Shown here in pieces: positions 45,068 to 53,804 of a stretch of 64,000 nt of DNA (within the stretch, counting starts at the first letter, position 1; each line of letters starts with the position of its first letter). Location of the stretch: assembly GCF_024281035.1 (NCBI RefSeq), contig NZ_JAMXLH010000052.1, positions 1 to 64,000 of the forward strand, in the 5' to 3' direction. The notes under the pieces are model-generated. The model did no database searches and was not told where the DNA came from. It was given only the letters and a program-made list of their open reading frames with translations. Both the position numbers and the translations under genes were made by a program. Source of the stretch: Paraburkholderia sp. Lineage in GTDB: Bacteria > Pseudomonadota > Gammaproteobacteria > Burkholderiales > Burkholderiaceae.

Positions 45068-46549
45068 TCAGAATGTGCGCATCAGCGCTGCGAGCGACGT
45101 CATCGCGGCGTCGATCTGCCCGACTTCGACGCCGCCATAGCCGAACATAAAACCGCTTTGCACAGGGGCTTTCACATAAAACGGCGCGAGCGGGTGCAAG
45201 CCGATCGACGCCGCACGCGCGGCCTTGACGAGCGCCGCCTGGTCGACCGGCGCCGCGAGCCGCACCGCAAGGTGCAAACCGGCCGTGTTGGGCAGCACCG
45301 GCTCGAACCACGGCGCAAGCGGGCCACGCAGATGCGCAAGCAGCCGCGCCCGCCGCGCCGAATAGATCTGCTGCATGCGGCGCAGATGCCGCGCGAACTG
45401 GCCGTTGAGCATGAAATTCGCGAGCGCCGTCTGCGTGAGCACGCAACCGTGCCAGTCCCCCACCTGGCGCGCATGTGCAAGCGGCGCCGCCAGCTTCGCG
45501 GGCGGCACAACGTAGCCCACGCGCAACTCCGGAAAAATCGTCTTGGAAAACGTGCCGACGTACGCAACGAGTCCCGCGTTGTCGAGGCTCTTGAGCGGTT
45601 CGAGCGAACGCCCCTCGAAACGGTACTCGCAGTCGTAGTCGTCTTCGACGACGACCGCGCCGCGCGCCTGCGCCCATTCGAGCAGCGCGACGCGGCGCGC
45701 AAGGCTCATCGGCATGCCGAGCGGAAACTGGTGCGAGGGCGTCACGTAGACGAGCCGCGCCGTCTTCGGCAAGCGCGCGACGATCAGCCCTTCGTCGTCC
45801 ACCGGCACCGGCACCACTTTTGCGCCAAGCGCCTCGAACGCGACGCGCGCCGGCGGATAGCCGGGGTCCTCCACCGCCACCACGTCGCCGGGACGCAACA
45901 TCACGCGCGCGAGCAAATCGAGCGCGTGCTGCGCGCCCTGCGTGACGATCACGTCCTCCCAGTCGCACTGCACCGCGCGATTGAAAGCCAGGTAGCGCGA
46001 CACGGCGAGCCGCAAGCTCTGCTCGCCCGCCGGAGCGTGGTACATGCCGCGGCCGCGAACCTGTACACGCAGCGCGTCGTTGATGCAGCGGCGCCAGGCG
46101 TCGAACGGAAAACACGACTTGTCGGTCACACCGCCCGCGAAATCGCACGCAAGCCGCGCGTCGAGACTCGGCATGGGCACGGCTTGCGCATGAGCCTGCC
46201 ACCAGGGCTGAGCCTCGATGCCGCGCGACACGCTCGTTTCGCGACTGCCTCGGCTCACGGCACGAATCTGCGGATTCGCATGGCCGGATTCGCGCGCGGG
46301 AAGATGCTCGAGCGCATCGGCAACAAACGTACCCGAACCGCGCCTGGCGCTCAGATAGCCTTCGGCGAGCAGCCGCTCGAACACGTCGAGCGTGGTTTTG
46401 CGCGACACGCCGAGCTGAAGTGCGAGATCGCGCGTGGACGGCAGCCGCGTGCCGCCCGTCAGCCGGCCGTCGACGATGCTGGTGCGCAGTTGCCGGTAGA
46501 TCTGACCAGCCAGATCGCGACGGCCCGAGACGGTGACGTGCAGTTCCAT
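45068..46549 (-). CDS. MocR/PdxR-family regulator (GntR-aminotransferase fusion)
   Basis: 493 residues: N-terminal GntR winged helix (LAGQIYRQLRTSIVDGRL, LPSTRDLALQLGVSRKT) joined to a fold-I aminotransferase domain with the PLP lysine in VGTFSKTIFPELRVGYV and VVVEDDYDCEYRFEG. Such fusions are PLP-binding regulators. Divergent from the AhpD-like gene at 46738, its likely target. Confidence 0.92.
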   Translation of the reverse strand: MELHVTVSGRRDLAGQIYRQLRTSIVDGRLTGGTRLPSTRDLALQLGVSRKTTLDVFERLLAEGYLSARRGSGTFVADALEHLPARESGHANPQIRAVSRGSRETSVSRGIEAQPWWQAHAQAVPMPSLDARLACDFAGGVTDKSCFPFDAWRRCINDALRVQVRGRGMYHAPAGEQSLRLAVSRYLAFNRAVQCDWEDVIVTQGAQHALDLLARVMLRPGDVVAVEDPGYPPARVAFEALGAKVVPVPVDDEGLIVARLPKTARLVYVTPSHQFPLGMPMSLARRVALLEWAQARGAVVVEDDYDCEYRFEGRSLEPLKSLDNAGLVAYVGTFSKTIFPELRVGYVVPPAKLAAPLAHARQVGDWHGCVLTQTALANFMLNGQFARHLRRMQQIYSARRARLLAHLRGPLAPWFEPVLPNTAGLHLAVRLAAPVDQAALVKAARAASIGLHPLAPFYVKAPVQSGFMFGYGGVEVGQIDAAMTSLAALMRTF

Positions 46550-46737
46550 GAGCGTGATGATGAAGAAGTCGAACCGGTTATCGCGGTAGCTAAGGGGGCA
46601 ACCGGGACGGTAAAAGAAGTGGTTACCTGAAATTTTGCCAGAATGGCTATTTCAAGGCGCCTGCCACACGCCTAGAGTGACGTCCATAGTCTTTCGCAAC
46701 GCAGTTCAGCCCACAGCATTCGAAGAGGTGAATCGTC

Positions 46738-47175
46738 ATGCAATCACGTCTGGATTTCTACAAGGTCAGTCCCGAAGGTACGAAGGCAATGCTGGCGCTC
46801 GAAGAGCGCGTAAGCAAAAGCTCGATCGAAAAGCCGCTTGCGGAACTGGTGCGCCTGCGCGCCTCGCAGATCAACGGCTGCGCATTCTGCGTCGACATGC
46901 ACACCACGGACGCGCGCAAGGGCGGCGAAACCGAACGCAGGCTCGCGACAGTCACGGTATGGCGCGAGACGCCGTTCTTCACCGAGCGCGAGCGCGCGGC
47001 GCTCGAATGGACCGAAGCGGTCACGCTGCTTTCACAGACGCACGTTCCCGACGATGTCTGGGAACGCGTGAAGCCGCACTTCACCGACCAGGAAATCGCC
47101 GACCTGACCATGCTGATCATCGCGATTAACGGCTGGAACCGCATCGCCGTCTCGTTCCGCAAAATGCCGGCGTAA
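46738..47175 (+). CDS. Carboxymuconolactone decarboxylase/AhpD-like protein
   Basis: 145 residues, all-alpha, with the AhpD redox motif in SQINGCAFCVDMH: two cysteines two residues apart and a histidine three later, preceded by a glutamate in LAELVRLR. These proteins reduce peroxide-type substrates or act as disulphide carriers. GAGG lies before the ATG. Divergent from the MocR regulator by 188 nt; such pairs are common in Burkholderia. Confidence 0.92.
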   Translation: MQSRLDFYKVSPEGTKAMLALEERVSKSSIEKPLAELVRLRASQINGCAFCVDMHTTDARKGGETERRLATVTVWRETPFFTERERAALEWTEAVTLLSQTHVPDDVWERVKPHFTDQEIADLTMLIIAINGWNRIAVSFRKMPA

Positions 47176-47200
47176 GCGCGCCGGCACGCACTCAAGCCAC

Positions 47201-47241
47201 CAGGCGCCCGGGCATGCACGATGTCCGGGCGCCTGTTTTTA
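47201..47241 (+). terminator. Intrinsic terminator after AhpD-like gene
   Basis: CAGGCGCCCGG pairs with CCGGGCGCCTG around a 13-nt loop, followed by five T. It is 26 nt after the stop. Confidence 0.88.
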
Positions 47242-47405
47242 AGCATCGTCTGAATGCAGGCGGCGCATCGTGCGGCACGCGAGGCGTTGCCGCTCGTGGC
47301 GGCTTTTACACGGTTTTTGGCGCCCTTTTGCGCAATCGCGGCGATACAGTGGGCATCGACGGGCAGCAACAACCCGATCTCGATCCCCCACCAAGAGACT
47401 TCGCC

Positions 47406-48095
47406 ATGGCGCTTCAAATCGGCTTTCTCCTCTTTCCCCGCGTGCAACCGCTCGATATTGCAGGCCCTTATGACGTGCTCGCGTCGATGCCGGACAACTC
47501 GGTCCGGCTCGTCTGGAAAACACGCGACGCCGTTGTGTCTGCAACCGGCATGGTCCTCGTGCCCGATACGACTTTCGACGACTGCCCGCCGCTCGACGTA
47601 CTCTGCGTACCCGGCGGCAGCGGCGTCGGCGATCTGCTCCAGGACGACGAAACGCTCGCTTTCGTGCGCAGCCAGGGCGAACGCGCGCGCTACATCACGT
47701 CGGTATGCACGGGGTCACTCGTGCTCGGCGCGGCGGGCCTGTTGCGCGGACGCCGTGCAACGACCCACTGGGCCTTCCACGAACTGCTCGAACCGTTCGG
47801 CGCGATTGCCGTTCACGGGCGCGTCGTGCGCGACGGCAATCTGTTCACGGGCGGCGGCATCACGGCCGGCATCGACTTCGCGCTGGCGCTCGCAGCCGAA
47901 CTGGCCGGCGACGAGGCAGCCCAGGCACTTCAACTCGGACTCGAATATGCACCGGCGCCCCCGTTCAATGCTGGCAGTCCCGACACCGCGCCGCGCGCAA
48001 TCGTCGAGCGAGTGCGGGCAGCCAACGCTGAATCGCTCGCTGCGCGTACGCGCGTCGTCGCAAACGCGGCGGCGCGGCTCCGGCTGGCGCCGTAG
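47406..48095 (+). CDS. DJ-1/PfpI family protein, isonitrile hydratase-like
   Basis: 229 residues of the glutamine-amidotransferase-like DJ-1 fold. The elbow cysteine lies in SVCTGSLVLGAAGLL and is followed by RRATTHW, a pattern shared with cyclohexyl-isocyanide hydratase (InhA) and the N-domain of GlxA-type regulators; there is no C-terminal AraC domain here. The ATG at 47406 is preferred over a longer open frame because the fold begins there. Confidence 0.86.
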   Translation: MALQIGFLLFPRVQPLDIAGPYDVLASMPDNSVRLVWKTRDAVVSATGMVLVPDTTFDDCPPLDVLCVPGGSGVGDLLQDDETLAFVRSQGERARYITSVCTGSLVLGAAGLLRGRRATTHWAFHELLEPFGAIAVHGRVVRDGNLFTGGGITAGIDFALALAAELAGDEAAQALQLGLEYAPAPPFNAGSPDTAPRAIVERVRAANAESLAARTRVVANAAARLRLAP

Positions 48096-48115
48096 CCGGA
48101 AGCGGGCCTAACCGC

Positions 48116-48151
48116 ACATTCGGCACATTCGGCATATTCGACACATTCAGC
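48116..48151. repeat. Four 9-nt tandem repeats
   Basis: Units ACATTCGGC, ACATTCGGC, ATATTCGAC and ACATTCAGC follow one another 20 nt after the DJ-1-like stop. A short variable-number repeat in non-coding DNA. Confidence 0.75.
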
Positions 48152-48354
48152 GCGTCTCCCACGTATCGCTTCCATTACCTGCATAACTTCCGCCGCGGTC
48201 ACGCCGTACCGCGGCGGCACATCGATCCGCCCATGCCCGCTAATTACGCGCGCGACGCGTAACTCACCTCCGACGCGAAAATCGTGGATTAACAGAGCGG
48301 CAGCGCAGCGCGGCGCCCGTGAACACGACAGCAAACACCTTGTGTCCCGACTGA

Positions 48355-48708
48355 ATCGCAGCCGGCAGTGCCTGCGTCGTGCCGATCATGGTGGGCGTGA
48401 TTTCCGCCTTCGGCGTGGACAAGCGCACGAATATCGCCGCCGGAATCATGATCGTGGTTGCCAACGCAACGAGCATCTGGAATGTCGGCATTCAGACAGC
48501 CGCCGCACAAAACCTGCTCGCGGTGGGATTCATGGACAGAATGCTCGGCGCGCGCGTGACCTGGCTCGACTGGCTAAAAAGCCGTTCGGCGATCTCGCAA
48601 CTGAACTGGCCGTGGCGCCGATCCAGGCTGTTTGAAGCGCCTTCTGCAACCTTCCGGAACCTTCTGGACGCCATGCGGGCGCATGAACCGTGCACCACGC
48701 CAGGCTAA
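48355..48708 (+). pseudogene. Remnant of a DASS/SLC13-type anion transporter
   Basis: The frame 48361-48570 reads as the middle-to-late part of a divalent-anion:Na+ symporter, with VPIMVGVISAFGVDKRTNIA and ATSIWNVGIQTAAAQNLLAV followed by TWLDWL. Upstream the frame is closed at 48352 and the rest of the expected 450 residues is missing; beyond 48575 similarity is lost. I judge it a decayed fragment. The match is from memory of the family and needs a search. Confidence 0.45.
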
Positions 48709-49157
48709 CGTGGCCAACCGGATCGTTGGGATCGCACCGAAAATTCACGCGCCAGGTTCAGCTCTCCGATCGGAAACGAGACCGCCGCGGCGCGCCGCAT
48801 AGCCTGCAGCATGCAGATTGCTGCGATGCACCGAATGGCGAGCACCCATCGCGAGCAACAGGGCCCTGCATTCCACCCGACCGTCCTTGAGAGCCATGCC
48901 GAATCCGGATAGCCAACTTTTCCCAATTTCGCATACGAAATGGCGTGCTCAAGCCCGGCGAGGCAGCTCGCCAACCGCATCGGGCACGACGTTTGCTTGA
49001 GCGCTTGCAGGGCGTGCGCCTGCGTCGGCTGCGTACACAAATACGCACACAAATACGCGTCTCGTTCACGCTAACGCGCGGGTGCACACCACGCGCCAAC
49101 GGCGTATGCTCATAGCACGACTACAACATTCAGGCCGGCTCGCGCCGCACGATCGCG
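48709..49157. other. Intergenic, no gene seen
   Basis: 449 bases between the transporter remnant and the glycosyltransferase. Open frames on both strands lack family features. With 48096-48354 it forms a decayed, gene-poor stretch of about 1 kb. Confidence 0.45.
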
Positions 49158-50117
49158 ATGAACGCCTCCACTCATGCCTCTGGTTCCCAGCCCATACCAC
49201 GCGTGACCGTGGTCGTGCTGACACGCAACCATGTCCGCCAGACAGTCGACACCGTGGCCCGCCTCATGGCGCTGCCTGAGCACCCCAATGTGATCGTGGC
49301 CGATAACGGCTCCAGCGATACGACCGTCAGCCTGCTCGCATCGCTCTTTCCGCAATTGCGTATCGTCCAGGGGCTGCGCGATCTGGGCATGACCGGCTTC
49401 AACCGCGCTGTCGAGCTTGCGCACACCGACTACGTGGCGTGCTGCGACGACAGCACCTGGTTCGCACCCGGTGCGCTCGCGCGCGCAACCCAGTTGCTGG
49501 ACGCTCATCCGCAGATTGCTGTAATCAGCGCGTGCGTGGCGGACGAGGCAGAACGTGAAATCCATCCCGCGTGCCAGATGCTGAGCGCCACGTCGCCAGG
49601 CGGCAACGGCCTGCCCGGCCCCGCACTCGTGAATTTCATGGCGGGCGCATGTATTTTCCGCGCAAGCGTGCTGAGCGAACTCCACCGTTACGAGGAGCGC
49701 CTTTCGCACGGCGGCGCCGAAGAACTCGTGGCGCTGGACCTGCTCGCTTCAGGCCACTCGATCGTCTATTGCGAAGGAGCGCTCGCGCATCGCGAGCCGC
49801 TGTATCACGGGTTCACGCGCGCGCAGCATTGCACGCTCGCGCGCAATTCGGCCTGGGTCGCGTGGATGCGCCTGCCGTTGCGCGACGCACTCGCCGCAAC
49901 CGGGCGCGCACTCGCCGTCTTCGCGCGTCAGCGCTCGCTTGGCCCCGCGGGGTTTGCGATGCTCCGCGGCACCTTCTGGGCACTGCGCCGCCGCCGCGTG
50001 GTCCCGCCGCATGTCGTGCAGCTCACGCGCCAGGTGAGGCGCGCCGAGCACCACGTGCGCATCGGCGTACCGGCGATGGCCGAAAAATACGACCGCTCCG
50101 GGCAAAGTGCATGGTGA
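49158..50117 (+). CDS. Family 2 glycosyltransferase
   Basis: 319 residues of the GT-A fold: PRVTVVVLTRN at the start, VIVADNGSSD for the nucleotide, and CDDSTWF in place of the usual DxD. A later acidic pair in GGAEELVALDLL could be the catalytic base region. No sugar-nucleotide or export genes are adjacent, so its acceptor is unknown. The last 80 residues are basic and lack a membrane helix. Confidence 0.85.
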   Translation: MNASTHASGSQPIPRVTVVVLTRNHVRQTVDTVARLMALPEHPNVIVADNGSSDTTVSLLASLFPQLRIVQGLRDLGMTGFNRAVELAHTDYVACCDDSTWFAPGALARATQLLDAHPQIAVISACVADEAEREIHPACQMLSATSPGGNGLPGPALVNFMAGACIFRASVLSELHRYEERLSHGGAEELVALDLLASGHSIVYCEGALAHREPLYHGFTRAQHCTLARNSAWVAWMRLPLRDALAATGRALAVFARQRSLGPAGFAMLRGTFWALRRRRVVPPHVVQLTRQVRRAEHHVRIGVPAMAEKYDRSGQSAW

Positions 50118-50139
50118 CCCGCGCTGCGCGTCGATCCCA

Positions 50140-50181
50140 TAGCCCGACGTAAGCCCCGACGTAAGCCCCGACGTCAGCCGC
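50140..50181. repeat. 12-nt tandem repeat, about 3.5 copies
   Basis: GTAAGCCCCGAC occurs twice in a row (50149-50172), flanked by partial copies on each side. It lies between the glycosyltransferase and the amidotransferase stop codons. Confidence 0.7.
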
Positions 50182-50183
50182 AA

Positions 50184-51020
50184 TCACTGCGGCGTGACCG
50201 GCACGAACTGCCGGTACTCCACCTGCGGGCCGCGCACGATGATCGCCGTTGCCTCGGGCACCTCGGCCCAGACATCGGGCAGATCGACGAGCGGCTCCGA
50301 AACGATCAGATAGGCATCCTCCCCCGCCGCCGCGATGCGCGGGTCGTCGGGATAGAGTTCGTGCAGATGCTTGAACGACGTGCTGTGAAAGAGCGAGCGC
50401 GAATTGCCTTCGCTGGAGTACCGCACGGCCACCATTTGCTCGCCGTCGCACGCGCATACGGTCATGTTGAGCGGATCGTCGATCCCATGCCTGCGTGCAG
50501 TCGCCTCGACGAAACCCGCCATGCGTTCCAAAGCAGGCACGGGCTCGTGTTCGAGGCCGAAGGTCATCGCGAGATAGAACATGACTTCGGAATCGGTCGA
50601 GCCTTCGAGCGCGCTAAAGCGCCCCGGTTCGATGGCGACGAGCAGTTCGCGGCGCACGAGCGGAAAGCTCCGAATCAGGCCGTTGTGCGCGAATATCCAG
50701 CGCCGATGGCGAAACGGATGGCAATTGGTTTCCTGCACGGGCGTATGCGTCGCGGAACGGACGTGCGCGACGAACATCGGCGCCGACACGGCGCGCGCAA
50801 GCTCGCGCAGATTGCGGTCGTTCCACGCGGGATGGATGCTGCGGTAGCGATACGGAATGTCATGCGGATGCTGATACCAGCCCAGCCCGAAGCCGTCGCC
50901 ATTGGTGGTCGTCGCGCCGAGCTTCGAGTGCAGGCTCTGGTCGATCAGCGAATGTCGCGAGCGAAAGAGTACGGTTTCGAGTTGAACGGCATTGCCGGAA
51001 TACGCGAGCCAACGGCACAT
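50184..51020 (-). CDS. Class II glutamine amidotransferase, YafJ-like
   Basis: 278 residues. N-terminal nucleophile cysteine at residue 2 (MCRWLAYSG), with NGDGFGLGWY, FVAHVRSAT and FAHNG lining the glutamine site. It has no synthase domain, as in YafJ and EgtC. GAAGGAG precedes the ATG. It lies 27 nt downstream of the MarC gene only by convergence of order on the same strand (amidotransferase upstream, MarC downstream); a functional link is not known. Confidence 0.9.
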   Translation of the reverse strand: MCRWLAYSGNAVQLETVLFRSRHSLIDQSLHSKLGATTTNGDGFGLGWYQHPHDIPYRYRSIHPAWNDRNLRELARAVSAPMFVAHVRSATHTPVQETNCHPFRHRRWIFAHNGLIRSFPLVRRELLVAIEPGRFSALEGSTDSEVMFYLAMTFGLEHEPVPALERMAGFVEATARRHGIDDPLNMTVCACDGEQMVAVRYSSEGNSRSLFHSTSFKHLHELYPDDPRIAAAGEDAYLIVSEPLVDLPDVWAEVPEATAIIVRGPQVEYRQFVPVTPQ

Positions 51021-51047
51021 GGTGCACTCCTTCGAACGGACACGTGC

Positions 51048-51809
51048 TCACTTTGCCGCATGCAGATCCGCAAGCGGCGTGAGAAAACCCTCGAGGCCGG
51101 TCAGGATGATCTGCACGCCGATGCACAGCAGCAGGAACGACGATACACGCAGCGCCACGCGCGTGCCCTCCGCGCCCAGGTATTTGGGCAGGCGCGCCGC
51201 ATGGCTGTAGACCAGGAAAATCACGATCGTCACGAGCACCGAGATCACCACCGACGCGATGCTCGACATCACCCATGCGGAAATCTGGTGGGTCCGGTTG
51301 GCGCTCAGCGCAATCGCCGTGGCGATCGAACCCGGGCCCGTGGTGAGCGGCACGGTGAGCGGAAAAAACGCCTTGCTGGAAGCCTTTCCGGCATCGATCT
51401 GCTCGAGCGTCGCATCGTCCGCCGCGCCCGGCGTAACTTCAGGCGCGGTGAGCATCTGCCAGCCGCTCACCGCGACGGCAAGGCCGCCGCCGATACGCAG
51501 CGCCTCCATTGAAATGCCGAAGAAATGCAGGATCGGCATGCCGACAAAGAACGCGACGAGCAACACGAAAAACGCATTGATCGCCACACGCTTCGCGAGC
51601 AGTCGCCGCGCCTCGTCGGAGAGCTTCGACGTGCGGTCGAGAAAGACGAACGCACCACCGAACGGATTGATGATGCTGATAAGGCCGGTGAAGCCAAAAA
51701 GTATTTCTGAAATCAGGCTGTCGAACATGTCGTCGAACCAATTGTTGAAAAGGCCGGTGAAGAAACCGGAAAATATTTCTGAAATCAGACTATCCAGACC
51801 ATCGATCAT
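51048..51809 (-). CDS. MarC-family membrane protein with N-terminal duplication
   Basis: 253 residues, about six membrane helices, with the family marks GLISIINPFGGAFVFLDRT and PLTTGPGSIATAIAL. Ordinary MarC proteins start at the equivalent of MFDSLISEILFG (residue 28 here). This one has an extra 27 residues that repeat that region (LDSLISEIFSGFFTGLF). GGAG lies 8 nt before the ATG at 51809, and the inner ATG at 51728 has no site, so the long form is probably made. Function of the family is unsettled. Confidence 0.87.
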   Translation of the reverse strand: MIDGLDSLISEIFSGFFTGLFNNWFDDMFDSLISEILFGFTGLISIINPFGGAFVFLDRTSKLSDEARRLLAKRVAINAFFVLLVAFFVGMPILHFFGISMEALRIGGGLAVAVSGWQMLTAPEVTPGAADDATLEQIDAGKASSKAFFPLTVPLTTGPGSIATAIALSANRTHQISAWVMSSIASVVISVLVTIVIFLVYSHAARLPKYLGAEGTRVALRVSSFLLLCIGVQIILTGLEGFLTPLADLHAAK

Positions 51810-52052
51810 CGCGTCGCTCCGGTTGAAGCGGCACGCGCGCGGCAGCCGGGGCTGTGTGAAGTGTAACTGGATCGGCGCGGGGCGTAACCACTGCCAGCCA
51901 CGCAAGCAAGGCGGCCGTGCCCATGCCGCATCGCGCCATGCTTTCAAAAACCATTCAGCATTCTCGAGTCTTTACGGCGTGGCCCGAGTGGGCATAGAGT
52001 GAGCCGGTCGCACCCGGTCACACGTTTTCCTTTCATAAAAAAGGAGTCGTCC

Positions 52053-52259
52053 ATGTCACTGAGGTTGCTCGCTGCCCTGCCCTTCATCGGCATCCTGCTA
52101 GGCGTGCCGTTCGTCAATCGCACCGAGCCCTTCGTGCTCGGCATGCCGCTCGTGCTCGCATGGATCGTCATGTGGGTCGTGCTGACCGCCGCGATCATGG
52201 CCGTCGTCTACCGGCTCGATCCCGCGAATCGCACCAATGAAACCGAGGTGCAGTCATGA
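52053..52259 (+). CDS. DUF3311 small membrane protein
   Basis: 68 residues with two membrane helices (LLAALPFIGILLGVPFVN and PLVLAWIVMWVVLTAAIM), the DUF3311 pattern. AAGGAG supports the ATG at 52053. The stop overlaps the start of the symporter (ATGA). DUF3311 proteins regularly precede sodium:solute symporters and are thought to be their small partner, like YhjB/YwcB-type pairs. Confidence 0.88.
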   Translation: MSLRLLAALPFIGILLGVPFVNRTEPFVLGMPLVLAWIVMWVVLTAAIMAVVYRLDPANRTNETEVQS

Positions 52260-53731
52260 GCGCCCTCATCCTGATCGCGGCGATCACGCTGCTCGCCCTG
52301 GTACTCGGCATGCGTGCGCGGCACGGGCACGACATGAATCTCGAACAGTGGTCGGTGGGCGGCCGCAGCTTCGGCACGGTGTTCGTGTTCCTGCTGATGG
52401 CGGGCGAAATCTACACGACGTTCACGTTCCTCGGCGGTAGCGGCTTCGCGTACGGCAAGGGCGCACCGGTCTATTACATCCTTGCGTACGCCACGCTCGC
52501 GTACATCCTCTCGTACTGGATGCTGCCGCCCATCTGGCGCTTCGCGAAGACCCACCGGCTCGTCTCGCAGCCGCACTTCTTCGCGCGCAAATACCAGAGC
52601 CCCGCGCTCGGCGTGCTGGTCGCGCTCGTGGGCGTCGCAGCGCTCGTGCCGTATCTCGTGCTGCAGTTAAAGGGACTCGGCATCATCGTCGCGACGGCCT
52701 CGTATGGCGCGATCCCGTCCACGACCGCCATCTGGATCGGCGCGATCGTCGTGACCGCCTACGTGACGGTCTCGGGCGTGCGCGGCTGCGCATGGAATTC
52801 GGTCCTCAAGGATCTGATGATTCTCGCGGTCGCGGTTTTCCTCGGCATCTATCTGCCGATCCACCATTACGGCAGCCTCGGCGAGATGTTTCGCGCCATC
52901 GACGCCGCGAAGCCAGGCTTCCTCACGCTCCCCGCGAAAGGACAGAGCGTGACGTGGTTCCAGTCCACCGTGCTGCTCACGGCGCTCGGCTTCTTCATGT
53001 GGCCGCACACGTTCGGCTCCGTCTACACCGCGAAGAACGAGCGGATCTTCCGCCGCAACGCGATGGTGCTTCCGCTCTATCAACTGATCCTGCTGTTTGT
53101 GTTCTTCTGCGGTTTCGCCGCCGTGCTGAAAGTGCCGGGGCTCAAAGGCGGCGACATCGACCTCGCGCTCTTTCGCCTCTCGCTGCAGACGTTCAACCCG
53201 TGGGTCGTCGGCGTGATCGGCGCGGCGGGCGTGCTCACCGCGCTTGTGCCGGGCTCGATGATCCTCACGACGGCCTCGACGCTGCTCGCCAATGACATCT
53301 ATCGCGGCGGCCTCGCGAAACAAGCCGACGACGCGCGCGTCGCCCGCCTCGCGCGCCTCTTCGTGCCGGTGGTTGCACTCGTGGCGGTGGGCTTCACGCT
53401 CAACGGCGGCGAAACCATCGTCGCGCTGCTGCTCATGGGCTACAACTTCGTGACGCAGTTGTTTCCGGCGCTCGTATGCAGTCTCGCGGCGCACAACCGT
53501 GCGACGAAGCAAGGCGCGTTCTGCGGAATCCTGGCGGGCGTGGCGGTCGTTGTTGTGACAACGTTGCTGCACGTGAGCGTCGCGCAACTCATACCGTTCG
53601 CGCCCGATGCGCTCAAGGACGTCAACATCGGCTTTCTCGCGCTCGGCGTGAATGTGGTTGTGCTCGCAGCAGTCAGTGCGCTGACGCAGCCGCACACGCA
53701 TGCGGACCACGAGCACGCACGTGCGCACTGA
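52256..53731 (+). CDS. mctP: Sodium:solute symporter, monocarboxylate MctP-like
   Basis: 491 residues, 13 or so membrane helices, of the SSS family. LEQWSVGGRSFGTVFVFLLMAGEIYTTF at the start, then GVRGCAWNSVLKD and the late ALVPGSMILTTASTLLANDIY fit the MctP group (lactate, pyruvate, alanine uptake). The C-tail is histidine-rich and cytoplasmic. Coupled to the DUF3311 gene by a 4-nt overlap. Confidence 0.87.
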   Translation: MSALILIAAITLLALVLGMRARHGHDMNLEQWSVGGRSFGTVFVFLLMAGEIYTTFTFLGGSGFAYGKGAPVYYILAYATLAYILSYWMLPPIWRFAKTHRLVSQPHFFARKYQSPALGVLVALVGVAALVPYLVLQLKGLGIIVATASYGAIPSTTAIWIGAIVVTAYVTVSGVRGCAWNSVLKDLMILAVAVFLGIYLPIHHYGSLGEMFRAIDAAKPGFLTLPAKGQSVTWFQSTVLLTALGFFMWPHTFGSVYTAKNERIFRRNAMVLPLYQLILLFVFFCGFAAVLKVPGLKGGDIDLALFRLSLQTFNPWVVGVIGAAGVLTALVPGSMILTTASTLLANDIYRGGLAKQADDARVARLARLFVPVVALVAVGFTLNGGETIVALLLMGYNFVTQLFPALVCSLAAHNRATKQGAFCGILAGVAVVVVTTLLHVSVAQLIPFAPDALKDVNIGFLALGVNVVVLAAVSALTQPHTHADHEHARAH

Positions 53732-53804
53732 TCGTGGGAGTTTTGCCGGGCGCGTCGCGTCCGGCAAAGCCACCGTGCAACCGTGACTCGATCAGCAGCA
53801 GCGG

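Noticed and set aside
48264..48491. 75-codon minus-strand frame opposite the transporter remnant
   Set aside because: It reads somewhat like a membrane protein but overlaps the plus-strand DASS-like reading, which has the better motif run.
48705..49052. 115-codon minus-strand frame as a gene
   Set aside because: Cysteine-rich composition, no ribosome site and no recognisable domain. It lies in a decayed stretch.
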